Assembly: GCF_002007215.1 (NCBI RefSeq) | Contig: NZ_MUHX01000008.1 | Coordinates: 36,435 to 100,434, forward strand | Reading direction: 5' to 3' | From: Pyramidobacter sp. C12-8 | GTDB lineage: Bacteria; Synergistota; Synergistia; Synergistales; Dethiosulfovibrionaceae | DNA length: 64,000 nt | Part shown: positions 18,911 to 29,143 of the stretch, in pieces | Position numbering within the stretch: the stretch's first letter is position 1 | Layout of the letters: every line of letters begins with the position of its first letter | Made by a program: the position numbers and the translations under genes | Notes under the pieces: model-generated | Databases searched by the model: none | Seen by the model: only the letters and a program-made list of their open reading frames with translations | Told to the model about the DNA's origin: nothing

Positions 18911-20650
18911 TTAACGTTTCAGCTCCGCGGCCAGAGCCCAGTACTCGGTCAGTTCCTCCGGCGAGGCTTCGCCGCGGAACATCATGGCTTTAAGTTGAAT
19001 GTAGCGGGCCTGTTTGACTCGGCGTCCCTGATCGGAACTCAGTTTCTGCCATTTTTCCATGTCAGTGCCGGACAACGTGTCGCAGAACGAAGCGCCGCCG
19101 GAGATGGCCGACATGGGAAAATGATCTCCCATCTCCAGCCAGCGATGCTCAAGGCTTTCCGGCTGTTCGCCCGTCAGCAACGCACCGGCGATGCCTTTGA
19201 GACGGGGGTCCTGAAACATGCGGATCACTTCCGCCACAGATGCCGACATACGCAGCTCGCGGCTGATCCAGAGCAGGTAAAGCAGCCCCGTCTCCGCCGG
19301 ATCGCAGTTTGACGGCGTTTCCGAAACGGCCGTTTCGGGCTCGAGCGGCTGCATGTCGCCGCCCAGGCTTTCTTCCGTACGAGGGCTGAGGCGGCGGCCG
19401 CGGCGCAGCCGGTTCAGTTCCGATGCCAGCTGATAATCGGGCAGCCCCACGGCATGGCCGATCTCCTGCATATAAGGCGCCAGCTCCACAGCCGTCAGCT
19501 GCGCCATGCCCTCCAGCAGCTCTTCTGCCGCTTTGGCCTGACCTTCTTTTTCGGCCGCCGCCTTGAAAAGGCCGATGTGATGGAGCACCAGCGGCTTGGC
19601 GTCTTCCACCGCCTTGTCGAAGAGTTCCTCGCCGCCTTCGCTCTGCAGCATCTCGTCGGGATCCTTGCCGCCGGGGAACAGCACCACGAACACCTGAAGC
19701 CCGGCGCGCTGCAGAATGTACATGCCGCGCAGCGTCGCGTTCTGCCCGGCCGTGTCGGAGTCGTAGCAGATATAACATGTGTCGGCAAATCGTTTCAACA
19801 ATGACGCCTGTTCTTCCGTCAGCGACGTGCCCAGCGAAGCGACGGTCTCCCTGTGACCGTGCATGTGCAGGCGGATGGCGTCCATGTAACCTTCGACGAG
19901 GATCGAACGTCCTTTTTCGCGGATCGCGCTCTTGGCCTTGTCCAGCAAATAGAGATTTTCCTTTTTGTTGTAGAGCGGTCCTTCCGGGCTGTTCAGGTAT
20001 TTGGCGCCCTCGCCGTCGACGATGCGGCCGCCCAGAGCGATGGCGCGTCCGGACACGTTGCGGATAGGAAAGATCACGCGTCCGCGGAAGCGGTCGTAGC
20101 AGCCCTTTTCGCCCTGGATCACGAGCCCGCACTTGAGCAGCTGTTCCTGCGTGACGCCTTCGCGGCGCAGGGCGTCGTTCAGAGCCCGCCACGCCGACGG
20201 CGACCACCCCAGTTCGAAGGCGTCGGCATCCTTCGCGGACAGGTTGCGGCGGCTCAGATAGCCTTTGCCGACGGCGCCGGCCGCGCCTTTCAATTCGGCA
20301 CGGTAAAAGTCGACGGCCATTTCCATGACCGCATAGAGATCCGTCGTCTGCCCGCGGTTTTTCCGCCGCGGGATCTCGATGCCGGCACGCCGCCCAAGAT
20401 ATTCGAGCGCTTCGGGAAAGCTCAGTCCTTCCTTTTCCATGACGAAACTGAAAACGTCGCCGCCCTTGCCGCAGCCGAAACAATGCCAGGTGCCGCGATC
20501 GGGCGAGACGATGAACGACGGCGTCTTCTCGTCGTGAAAAGGGCAAAGGCCGCTGTAATTACGTCCCTTTTTCACGAGCCGCACCGAATCGCCCACCAGT
20601 TCCACGATGTCGACGGCGTCCTTTATTTTCGCGACGATTTCGTCGGCCAT
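18911..20650 (-). CDS. dnaG: DNA primase
   Basis: A 579-residue primase. The CHC2 zinc finger is CPFHDEKTPSF followed by WHCFGCGKGGD (about 36-65). The catalytic core has the motif NVSGRAIALGGRI, and the TOPRIM domain has LVEGYMDAIRLH (about 255) and CYDSDTAGQNA. The C-terminal helicase-binding part is weakly conserved. It makes RNA primers at the replication fork. Confidence 0.96.
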   Translation of the reverse strand: MADEIVAKIKDAVDIVELVGDSVRLVKKGRNYSGLCPFHDEKTPSFIVSPDRGTWHCFGCGKGGDVFSFVMEKEGLSFPEALEYLGRRAGIEIPRRKNRGQTTDLYAVMEMAVDFYRAELKGAAGAVGKGYLSRRNLSAKDADAFELGWSPSAWRALNDALRREGVTQEQLLKCGLVIQGEKGCYDRFRGRVIFPIRNVSGRAIALGGRIVDGEGAKYLNSPEGPLYNKKENLYLLDKAKSAIREKGRSILVEGYMDAIRLHMHGHRETVASLGTSLTEEQASLLKRFADTCYICYDSDTAGQNATLRGMYILQRAGLQVFVVLFPGGKDPDEMLQSEGGEELFDKAVEDAKPLVLHHIGLFKAAAEKEGQAKAAEELLEGMAQLTAVELAPYMQEIGHAVGLPDYQLASELNRLRRGRRLSPRTEESLGGDMQPLEPETAVSETPSNCDPAETGLLYLLWISRELRMSASVAEVIRMFQDPRLKGIAGALLTGEQPESLEHRWLEMGDHFPMSAISGGASFCDTLSGTDMEKWQKLSSDQGRRVKQARYIQLKAMMFRGEASPEELTEYWALAAELKR

Positions 20651-20684
20651 GAGCGTTCACCTCTCAGATTTTGAAATCCGACAG

Positions 20685-20722
20685 AAAAAGCGGAGAGAGC
20701 TTTCGCGCCCTCCCCGCTTTTA
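20685..20722 (-). terminator. Terminator after hppA
   Basis: A hairpin with arms AAAAGCGGGGAGG and CTCTCCGCTTTTT on the minus strand, with small mismatches, followed by T-rich sequence. It lies between the hppA stop and the dnaG start. Confidence 0.7.
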
Positions 20723-20760
20723 TTTTAGCTTTTTCTTTTCGTCCTGTCGAGAACGCGCCC

Positions 20761-22839
<2,079 letters not shown>

Positions 22840-22909
22840 TACGCAGACCTCCTTAGAAATTGAGAACCACTCTTTTTAGAGCCGTTGTATCTTCCATAAA
22901 AGCCTGATT

Positions 22910-22938
22910 ATTATATGCGCCGCACTGACGAAATACAA
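22910..22938 (-). promoter_or_regulatory. Promoter of hppA
   Basis: On the minus strand TTGTAT (22938-22933) and a perfect TATAAT (22915-22910) are separated by 17 bases. Transcription would start about 60 bases before the hppA ATG. Confidence 0.75.
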
Positions 22939-23013
22939 GCGATAAAAAACTTTTTCCGCACTGCAGAGAGGGCGAAACGATTTTTATTCTCGCCCCCCGG
23001 CGCGGCGTCGGCG

Positions 23014-24090
23014 TCATTCGATGATCTGAAGCTCCTTGGGAACCTGATTGAGGATGCGCACGCCCGTTTCGGTGATCAGACACAGATCTTCGATACGCAC
23101 GCCCGTCTCGCCGGGAAGATAGATGCCCGGCTCGCAGGAAAAGACGTTGCCCGGTCTGACCTGTTCCGTGTTGGCGCTGCTCACGTCGCCCCATTCGTGC
23201 CCCTGCTGGCCGATGGAATGCCCGAGACGGTGCGTGAAGTACGGTCCGTATCCGGCGTCGGCGATGATCTTGCGGGCGATGCCGTCTAAGTCGCAGTAGC
23301 GCACGCCGGGTTTCATCGCCGCTTCCGCAGCCTCGTTGGCGCGGCGCGTGATCTCGTAGATTTCGCGGTCCTTGGCGCTCGCCGTCTTGAAGTAATAGGT
23401 GCGCGTCATGTCGGAACAATAGCCGTCTTTGATGCAGCCGATGTCGAAGAGCACGCACTGTCCCGGCTTCAGCACGGTGCCGTCGGGCGAATGGTGCGGA
23501 TCGGCGGCGTTGGCGCCGAAGCTGACGATCGACGGGAACGACAGGCCGTCGGCGCCCAGCTCGCGGTAGATACCGGCCAGTTCGTCGGCCAGTTCGATCT
23601 CCGTCACGCCTTCGCGGACGCGCTCGCGAAGGGCCAGCATGGCCTGATCGTTCATCTGCGAGGCGCGCGTCATCAGGGCGATCTCCTCGGCGTCCTTGCA
23701 GGCGCGCACGCGGTCCACGCAGGGGGAAGCGTTCACGTAGCCGGCAGCGGCGTCCGCCTGCTGAAGTTCGAGCAAGAACTCGGCGGGCATTTTTTTGTCC
23801 ACGCCCAGCGGCCGGGAACGGTCGATCAGGGGCAGGGCCTTGAGCGCGCCGCGCTCGGTATCGTCGTAGGGAACGATGTTTTCCGCCGCCACGTGGGGGG
23901 CGAAGAACAGCCGGTTCAAAAACAGCGCCGGTTTCTGCCCCTCGCGCAGCAGGAGCGCCAGAAAGCGCTCGCCGGGGCGGAAGTCGTCGCCGGTCACGTA
24001 GGTCAGCGAGAAAGGATCGCTCAACAGGGCCTGCGTGAGCCCCGCATCTTTCAGACTGGCCATGATCTTGTCGATTCGCCGTTGATTCAT
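23014..24090 (-). CDS. Xaa-Pro aminopeptidase (M24 family)
   Basis: A 358-residue protein of the creatinase/aminopeptidase P fold. The N-terminal domain (to about 125) is creatinase-like. The catalytic domain has metal ligands in LFDIGCIKDGYCSDMTRTY, GPYFTHRLGHSIGQQGHEW and FSCEPGIYLPGETGVRIED. It cleaves N-terminal residues preceding proline. The ATG at 24090 is preferred (GGAGGAAAGAGG upstream) to a start at 24141. The size fits PepQ/YpdF-type enzymes as well. Confidence 0.9.
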   Translation of the reverse strand: MNQRRIDKIMASLKDAGLTQALLSDPFSLTYVTGDDFRPGERFLALLLREGQKPALFLNRLFFAPHVAAENIVPYDDTERGALKALPLIDRSRPLGVDKKMPAEFLLELQQADAAAGYVNASPCVDRVRACKDAEEIALMTRASQMNDQAMLALRERVREGVTEIELADELAGIYRELGADGLSFPSIVSFGANAADPHHSPDGTVLKPGQCVLFDIGCIKDGYCSDMTRTYYFKTASAKDREIYEITRRANEAAEAAMKPGVRYCDLDGIARKIIADAGYGPYFTHRLGHSIGQQGHEWGDVSSANTEQVRPGNVFSCEPGIYLPGETGVRIEDLCLITETGVRILNQVPKELQIIE

Positions 24091-24176
24091 GATTCCTCTT
24101 TCCTCCTCGGGGCTCTCCGGCCCGAAAGACCTTCTCCGCACGCCCGGCCGTCAGGGCGTCGTCCGTAAGCCGCGCC

Positions 24177-24452
24177 TTATCCCCTGACAGAGTCGTACTC
24201 CGTCGTCTTCTCAAACTGGCGGAGCGCATACGAACAGGTCGGCACGATTTTGACGCCGCGCTCACGGGCCGCCCGGACCAGTTCGTCCACCAGGCGCGCG
24301 GCGATGCCCTGCCCGCCATAGACGGGCTCGACTTCAGTATGGTACGCGGTCCAAACTGCGCCGTCTTCGGCATAGGCGCACAGCCCTACGCACTTTTCGC
24401 CGTCGTAGGCGGCGGTGCGTTTTCTCGTTTCTTCAAAGACAATTTCGATCAC
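24177..24452 (-). CDS. Small GNAT-like N-acetyltransferase (YjdJ/Acetyltransf_CG type)
   Basis: A 91-residue single-domain protein. The acetyl-CoA loop is VEPVYGGQGIAARLVDELV and the later strand VPTCSYALRQFEKT is typical of the short GNAT group represented by human GTLF3B/Arylalkylamine-like pfam14542 proteins. Substrate unknown. It lies upstream of the peptidase gene on the same strand, with an 86-base gap. Confidence 0.8.
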   Translation of the reverse strand: MIEIVFEETRKRTAAYDGEKCVGLCAYAEDGAVWTAYHTEVEPVYGGQGIAARLVDELVRAARERGVKIVPTCSYALRQFEKTTEYDSVRG

Positions 24453-24572
24453 GGCGCTGCCCCCTTTCCATCACTCACGACGTCATTGTATCATGAAGTT
24501 TTTTTGCGGGAAAGGCGCGACGATTCCGCGATCCTGTTCCAAAAAGAAACGTTTCCGTTGGCCGGCAGGCAA

Positions 24573-24588
24573 TGTTCCACGTGGAACA
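24573..24588. promoter_or_regulatory. parS-like chromosome partition site 1
   Basis: The perfect 16-base palindrome TGTTCCACGTGGAACA (18 bases with the flanking A/T) matches the ParB-binding parS consensus TGTTNCACGTGNAACA. It lies between bioY and the GNAT gene. An identical copy is at 56734-56749. Confidence 0.85.
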
Positions 24589-24590
24589 TC

Positions 24591-24642
24591 AATACCGCAC
24601 AACGCCTGACGGCTCAACCGCCGTCAGGCGTTGTGCGGTATT
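24591..24642. repeat. Perfect 23-base inverted repeat, possible bioY terminator
   Basis: Arms 24591-24613 and 24620-24642 are exact complements around a six-base TCAACC loop. It starts two bases from parS site 1 and ends seven bases before the bioY stop codon. It has no adjoining U-tract on either strand, so rho-independent termination is uncertain and cruciform formation is an alternative. Confidence 0.75.
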
Positions 24643-24649
24643 CTGAATC

Positions 24650-25219
24650 TCAGCGTTCCTCGGACTTTTCCTCCGTCCCGGCGGCGCGCAGACGGCGGCG
24701 CAGCCCCCGGCCAAGCAGGATCGCCAACACGATCTTCAGCGCGTCGACGGGAATGAACGGATAAACCGCCGCGGCCATGCACCGGTCGAAACCGAGATTG
24801 GCGACTTTCGCCAGCCACGCCGCGCCGAACAGATAGAGCACGGCCAGCCCCAGCAGCATGCCGGCGAACTGCGCGGCGACGCGTTCCGAGCGGTCGATGA
24901 ACCAGCCGCTGATCGCCGCCAGCGGGATGAAACCGACGAGGAAGCCGCCCGTCGGCCCGAGCAGTTTGCCCGCTCCGCCGGCAAATCCCGAAAACACGGG
25001 CAGCCCGACAAAACCGATCAACAGGTAGAGGACGACGGCCAAGGTGCCGCGCCGCGCGCCGAGCGCATACACCGAAAGGTAGACCACGAACACCTGAAAG
25101 GAAAAAGGGATCGGCCCGACGGGCACCGACAGCGGCCCGAGCACGCACATCAGCGCCGTCATCGCCGCGATCGCCGCCATGTTTCTGACATGATTCTTCT
25201 CCATTGTTATTGTCTTCAC
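24650..25219 (-). CDS. bioY: Biotin transporter BioY
   Basis: A 189-residue protein with about six membrane helices. The BioY signature is MTALMCVLGPLSVPVG with PFSFQVFVVYL, and the conserved GPTGGFLVGF appears near residue 85. BioY is the substrate-binding S component for biotin uptake, alone or with an ECF module. Its promoter overlaps a BirA-like site. No biotin synthesis genes are visible here, so the cell may depend on imported biotin. Confidence 0.93.
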   Translation of the reverse strand: MKTITMEKNHVRNMAAIAAMTALMCVLGPLSVPVGPIPFSFQVFVVYLSVYALGARRGTLAVVLYLLIGFVGLPVFSGFAGGAGKLLGPTGGFLVGFIPLAAISGWFIDRSERVAAQFAGMLLGLAVLYLFGAAWLAKVANLGFDRCMAAAVYPFIPVDALKIVLAILLGRGLRRRLRAAGTEEKSEER

Positions 25220-25249
25220 TCCGTCTCCGCGAAAATGTGCAGCGCCCCG

Positions 25250-25278
25250 ATCATACGTCCGGCCGGATCAATTGTCAA
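25250..25278 (-). promoter_or_regulatory. Promoter of bioY
   Basis: Consensus TTGACA (25278-25273) and TATGAT (25255-25250) with a 17-base spacer on the minus strand, about 30 bases upstream of the bioY start. Confidence 0.8.
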
Positions 25279-25303
25279 TCATAAATATATTAAATGGTGA
25301 CAA
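25272..25303. promoter_or_regulatory. Candidate BirA (biotin repressor) operator
   Basis: On the plus strand TTGTCAATC and TGGTGACAA are 14 bases apart, close to the BirA pattern TTGTNAACC-N15-GGTTNACAA. The site covers the -35 hexamer of the bioY promoter, a natural place for biotin-dependent repression. The match is imperfect in the right half. Confidence 0.5.
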
Positions 25304-25344
25304 TTAATGAACAAGCCCCGATCTTTCGGCGCGGACAAAGCGCC

Positions 25345-25373
25345 TTGAGCGAAGGCACGAAACGTGGCATAAT
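25345..25373 (+). promoter_or_regulatory. Promoter of the AlaX-type gene
   Basis: TTGAGC (25345-25350) and CATAAT (25368-25373) with a 17-base spacer, 44 bases before the start codon. Confidence 0.6.
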
Positions 25374-25416
25374 TTGTCTCTGCGGAAGAAATCATTTTGA
25401 TCGAAGAGGGTTTTCC

Positions 25417-26592
25417 ATGGACGAGATGAACGAACTGTACTATCGGCTCCCCTACGTGAAGGAATTCGACGCCGTCGTCACCGGCTGCGTGCCCGGCAAA
25501 AGCGGCTTCGAAGTGACGCTCTCGCAGACCGCCTTTTACCCCGAAGGCGGCGGCCAGCTCGCCGACAGCGGCTCCATCGGCGAAGCGTCCGTCGGCGACA
25601 CGCGCCGCCGCGGCGGCGACATCATCCATTACGCCGACCGGGCGCTGCAAGTCGGCAGCACTCAGCACTGCGTCATCGACTGGCAGAAGCGCTTCGATCA
25701 CATGCAGGCCCATTCCGGCGAGCACATCGTCTCCGGCCTGATCCACAGGCGCTTCGGCTACGACAACGTCGGATTCCACATGGCCGCCGACAAAGTCACG
25801 GTCGATTTCAACGGACTGATCAGCGAAGAGCAGCTCGCCGAACTGGAGCGCGAAGCCAACGCCCGCGTTTACGACAACCTGCCCGTGCGCGTCGCGTTTC
25901 CCTCGCCGCAGGAACTGGCGGCGCTCGATTACCGCAGCAAAAAGGAGCTGAGCGGCGCCGTGCGCATCGTCGAATTCCCCGGCGTCGACCGCTGCGCCTG
26001 CTGCGGCACCCACGTGGAGCGCAGCGGCGAGATCGGCCTGATCAAGTTCGTCTCCATGGCTCATTACAAAGGCGGCGTCCGCATCGAAATGCTCTGCGGC
26101 CGTCTCGCCATGCAGGACTACGCGCGCAAGAACGAGCAGGAGCGCGAGATCGGCCGCATCTTCTCCGCCAAGCCCTACGAGACCGTCGAGGCCGTGCGCC
26201 AGTACGTCGCCGCCGCCGAAGCGGCGGAAGCCCGCGCTTCCGAGCTGGCGCGCCGCTATTTCGAGCTGCGCGCCGCCCAGCTCCCCGCCGGCGGCGGGCT
26301 GCTGATCGAGTTCGAAGAAGGCTTCAAGCCCGTCGAGCTGCGCAGATTCTGCGACGCCCTCGTTGCCGGCGGCAAGGCGAAAACGGCGGCCGTGCTCTCC
26401 CCCGCCGAGAACAACGGCAAAAAAGGCTGGAACTACGTGATCTGCGCCGGTGACCCCGTGCTGCGCGAGGCCGTCAAAACGCTCAACAAAGAGCTGAACG
26501 GCCGCGGCGGCGGCGACCCCACGCTCGTGCAGGGAACGTTCTTCGCCGGGCGCGCCGAGATCGAGCGCGCGCTCGAAGCGACTTTCCGGTGA
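25417..26592 (+). CDS. Alanyl-tRNA editing protein (AlaX type with DHHA1 domain)
   Basis: A 391-residue protein. The AlaRS-like editing domain has the zinc motifs HSGEH (His99, His103) and CACCGTH (about 191-197). The C-terminal part fits a DHHA1 domain (GGGDPTLVQGTF). Such free-standing proteins hydrolyse Ser-tRNA(Ala) or Gly-tRNA(Ala). The ATG at 25417 (GAAGAGGG upstream) begins at the editing domain; a longer reading from 25294 covers the promoter. It ends before a strong bidirectional terminator. Confidence 0.88.
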   Translation: MDEMNELYYRLPYVKEFDAVVTGCVPGKSGFEVTLSQTAFYPEGGGQLADSGSIGEASVGDTRRRGGDIIHYADRALQVGSTQHCVIDWQKRFDHMQAHSGEHIVSGLIHRRFGYDNVGFHMAADKVTVDFNGLISEEQLAELEREANARVYDNLPVRVAFPSPQELAALDYRSKKELSGAVRIVEFPGVDRCACCGTHVERSGEIGLIKFVSMAHYKGGVRIEMLCGRLAMQDYARKNEQEREIGRIFSAKPYETVEAVRQYVAAAEAAEARASELARRYFELRAAQLPAGGGLLIEFEEGFKPVELRRFCDALVAGGKAKTAAVLSPAENNGKKGWNYVICAGDPVLREAVKTLNKELNGRGGGDPTLVQGTFFAGRAEIERALEATFR

Positions 26593-26647
26593 TCATGTGC
26601 CGAAAGAATCTCCATAGAACATTCCGAAAAAGAATCAGCGCGCGAAA

Positions 26648-26696
26648 ACAAACAGGGAGCGCCTCCAGCCAAAAGACGGAGGCGCTCCCTGTTTGT
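26648..26696. terminator. Bidirectional terminator
   Basis: Two perfect 19-base arms (26648-26666 and 26678-26696, core GGGAGCGCCTCC) around an 11-base loop. It separates the plus-strand AlaX gene from the convergent ArsD-like gene. Confidence 0.85.
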
Positions 26697-26744
26697 CGCA
26701 AAAAATCTCCGCCGCCCGCTCAAAAGAACGGACAGCAGATCTTT

Positions 26745-27245
26745 CTAATGATGGCCGCAGCCGTGATGATGCCCGCGGCCATGCTCGCGCCCTTCGGCGC
26801 CGTCCGAGCAGCCGTCTTCGGCATAGTGTTCGTGACCGTGACAGCCGCAGCCGTCGTGATGGCGGCGGCGTTCGTGCTCGTGTTCGCGACAGCTGCCGTT
26901 CCCACCGCCGTGCGTTTCTTTCAGGTCCTCGACGTCGGCCCATTCGTACCCCAGCACCTCAGGCGGCAGCTCGAGCCAGTCGATCAGATCGACGTCGTCG
27001 GGATAGCGCCCGGCGATGACGACGACGCCGTCCACCAGCACGACGGGCAGGCGCTCCGCGCCGAACACTTTCAGGTACTGCGCGGCGGCGGGATTCGCCT
27101 CGAACGCCTCCGGCTCTTCAGCCAGGTCGTGGCGTTCCCATTCGACGCCCTGATGCGTCAGCACGTCCAGCGACTGAGCCAGATCGGCCAGCTCCTGTTC
27201 GTCGTCCCACTCGGCCGCGGCTTCGTAAATGGCCAGTTTGCGCAT
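26745..27245 (-). CDS. ArsD-like thioredoxin-fold protein with His/Cys-rich tail
   Basis: A 166-residue protein started at the ATG at 27245 (AAGGAGG eight bases upstream). Residues 1-95 follow the ArsD metallochaperone pattern: a first beta strand MRKLAIYE, AEEPEAFEANPAAAQYL, then GAERLPVVLVDGVVVIAGRYP. ArsD passes As(III) to the ArsA pump, but the paired cysteines after the first strand are absent here (EAAAEWDDE). From about residue 128 to the end the chain is dominated by His with scattered Cys, such as HHDGCGCHGHEH and GHHHGCGHH, likely binding Ni, Zn or Co. No arsA or arsB is nearby. Metal storage or delivery is an inference. Confidence 0.65.
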   Translation of the reverse strand: MRKLAIYEAAAEWDDEQELADLAQSLDVLTHQGVEWERHDLAEEPEAFEANPAAAQYLKVFGAERLPVVLVDGVVVIAGRYPDDVDLIDWLELPPEVLGYEWADVEDLKETHGGGNGSCREHEHERRRHHDGCGCHGHEHYAEDGCSDGAEGREHGRGHHHGCGHH

Positions 27246-27343
27246 GATTGGTTCCTCCTTCTGCTGAAATATCATTCGGGAAAAGTTTAGCGCTGACAGC
27301 CGCATCTTACCATAAAGCGGCGTTTCTTACGAACGGCAAGGAA

Positions 27344-28069
27344 TCACTCCACCGTTTCCCGTTTTAGAATCTCGATCGCCGCGCCATAGTCGCGGAGGCG
27401 GTAATCGGCGAGGGCGTCGATGCGGGCGCGATCGGCGTCGGCGTAGCGGTCGTAGACGGCGGCGGCTTCGATGCCGGCGTTGCGGGCCGATTCGACGCCG
27501 ACCAGAGAGTCCTCGAAGATCAGGCACTCGTCAGGCGCCGCGCCGAGGTCGCCGAGGATACGGAAATACACTTCCGGGTCGGGTTTCATCGCGCGCACGT
27601 CCTCGCGCGCGTAGACGGGGCTGAAATACTCGTCGAGCGGCGCTTTGGCGAGCATGTTGCGGTTGACGGTGCGGTAAATATCGACGGTGCCGCGGCGCGT
27701 CGCGGTGGCGATGGCAAGCCGGAAGCCGCGCGCCTTCAGCGCCTTGACGAACTCGTCGGCGCGCGGCTTGTAATCGACGACGTTTTCGAGGAAATCGCGG
27801 GCGATGCGGTAGCGCCGGCTGTGGATCTCGTCCGCCGTCAGCGGCGAAGCGTACTTTTCCTTTAAATAAGCGCAGTAGTCGCCGTACGGGTCGGAACTGG
27901 CAGCGCGCTCCCGCAGCAGGGCGTCGCGCTGCCGCTGCAGATCGCCGCCGTTCCGCTCGCCGCCGCCGATCTGCTTCACCAGCTCGACGTCCACGGCGTT
28001 CCACACGCCCACCGAGTCGATCAGCGTGCCGTCCAGATCGAAGATGATCGCTTTTTTCCTGTCGAACAT
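27344..28069 (-). CDS. HAD-superfamily hydrolase (phosphoglycolate/beta-phosphoglucomutase-like)
   Basis: A 241-residue HAD protein with motif I IIFDLDGTLIDS at 9-20, motif II LAIATAT near 120, and motifs III/IV KPDPEVYFRILGDLG and IFEDSLVGVESARNAG. It has a helical cap of subclass I. It probably dephosphorylates a small sugar phosphate or nucleotide; the substrate is unknown. It lies between the ArsD-like gene and the ArsR gene on the same strand, but a terminator separates it from the latter. Confidence 0.85.
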   Translation of the reverse strand: MFDRKKAIIFDLDGTLIDSVGVWNAVDVELVKQIGGGERNGGDLQRQRDALLRERAASSDPYGDYCAYLKEKYASPLTADEIHSRRYRIARDFLENVVDYKPRADEFVKALKARGFRLAIATATRRGTVDIYRTVNRNMLAKAPLDEYFSPVYAREDVRAMKPDPEVYFRILGDLGAAPDECLIFEDSLVGVESARNAGIEAAAVYDRYADADRARIDALADYRLRDYGAAIEILKRETVE

Positions 28070-28166
28070 TCCTGCCGCCTCCCCGAAGTTCTTCCGAAAC
28101 CGCTTCGATTGTACCAGAAAAACCGTCCGCGTTCCCCCGTGTCTTCGCGCTTCGGCACGACGGCGG

Positions 28167-28216
28167 AAAAAACGGAGAGCCGCGGAGCGGAAACGCTCCG
28201 CGGCTCTCCGTTTTTT
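28167..28216. terminator. Terminator after the ArsR gene
   Basis: A perfect 23-base stem (28167-28189 with 28194-28216) with a GAAA tetraloop and A/T runs at both feet. The ArsR stop codon overlaps its base, so it closes that gene, and it may act in both directions. Confidence 0.9.
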
Positions 28217-28598
28217 ACCCGTTCCCGCCGCGACGCCGCGCGCAGGGGCAGGCCATGGACATCAGCTCCTCGATGGCGCGGTGCAGCATCGCCGCCGTCT
28301 CGGAAGCGGCGGCTTTGTAATAGACTTCCTTGCCCTCGCGGCGGCTGACGATCAGCCCCGCGCTCTTGAGCGAGCGCAGATGGTGAGACACGGCCGGGCT
28401 GGACATCTCCATCAGCGCGGAAATGTTGATCACGCACTCTTCGCCGTGGCACAGCAGCCAGAAGATGCGCACGCGCGTGGCGTCGCCGAGCTGTCTGAAC
28501 ACGTCGGCGACAGTCTGAAATTCCTCTACGGACGGCGCTCCGGCGCAGAACTCCTCGACGGGCTGGCCGTGCCGGTGCGGCAGATGGACTGGCGGCAT
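28215..28598 (-). CDS. ArsR/SmtB-family metal-responsive repressor
   Basis: A 127-residue winged-helix protein. The recognition helix region is INISALMEMSSPAVSHHLRSLKSAGLI (the conserved core is SSPAVSHHLRSL), preceded by FRQLGDATRVRIFWLLCHGEEC. The N-terminus is His-rich (HLPHRHG) and the C-terminus has CPC, both possible metal ligands. It lies divergent from the HMA protein and P-type ATPase genes, so it probably represses them until metal is bound. The metal is likely Zn, Cd or Pb from the ATPase type. Confidence 0.88.
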   Translation of the reverse strand: MPPVHLPHRHGQPVEEFCAGAPSVEEFQTVADVFRQLGDATRVRIFWLLCHGEECVINISALMEMSSPAVSHHLRSLKSAGLIVSRREGKEVYYKAAASETAAMLHRAIEELMSMACPCARRRGGNG

Positions 28599-28692
28599 GG
28601 AATCGCCTCCTTTTCTTCATTCTATTTACCATAAAAATTCGCCGCTGAAAAGCTCCCGCGGCGAATCTTTTTTCTGCGTCTCCGGCTGAGGG

Positions 28693-28721
28693 TTGACAGG
28701 ATCGCCGCGTCGGGATAAAAT
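28693..28721 (+). promoter_or_regulatory. Promoter of the metal-efflux unit
   Basis: Perfect TTGACA (28693-28698), 17-base spacer, TAAAAT (28716-28721). It drives the HMA protein gene and probably the ATPase. Confidence 0.8.
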
Positions 28722-28724
28722 CTC

Positions 28725-28749
28725 ATTAACGAATAAGCATTTGTTTAAT
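28725..28749. promoter_or_regulatory. Candidate ArsR/SmtB operator
   Basis: An AT-rich imperfect dyad, ATTAACGAATAAG then ATTTGTTTAAT, immediately downstream of the -10 hexamer. Its position and sequence resemble SmtB/CzrA operators, and the divergent gene encodes such a repressor. Symmetry is only partial. Confidence 0.5.
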
Positions 28750-28785
28750 CGTTTATCTCACCTCATCGAAAAGGAGCCGCCGACC

Positions 28786-29004
28786 ATGAAAAAGAGCTAC
28801 AAGATCGAAGTGGACTGCGCCAACTGCGCCAACAAGATGGAGCAGGCCGCCAAGGGCACGCCCGGCGTCAAAGACGCCAGCGTCAACTTCATGCTGCTGA
28901 AAATGAACGTGGAGTTCGAGGACGGCCAGGATCCCCGGGCCGTCATGCCCGAAGTGCTGAAAAGCTGCAAAAAAGTCGAGGACGACTGCGAGATCTTCTT
29001 TTGA
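28786..29004 (+). CDS. HMA-domain heavy-metal chaperone
   Basis: A 72-residue single HMA domain. The metal-binding motif is C11-A-N-C14 (VDCANCANKME, in place of the usual GMTCxxC), and residues 25-60 fit the beta-alpha-beta-beta fold. It most likely hands Zn/Cd/Pb to the ATPase encoded 139 bases downstream, which lacks its own N-terminal HMA domain. AAAAGGAG precedes the ATG; the longer frame from 28693 would start inside the promoter. Confidence 0.85.
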   Translation: MKKSYKIEVDCANCANKMEQAAKGTPGVKDASVNFMLLKMNVEFEDGQDPRAVMPEVLKSCKKVEDDCEIFF

Positions 29005-29143
29005 CCGTCCGCCGCGCCCTTCACGCCGAAAACAATTTTCCGCAAAGGTCGTTTGGGGCCGCGCCACGCCTCAGCGCACGATATAAATCGAATCGCCTTT
29101 CCCGCGCCGTCTCGCGGCGGAAAGTTTTGTGGAGGAATATGCC

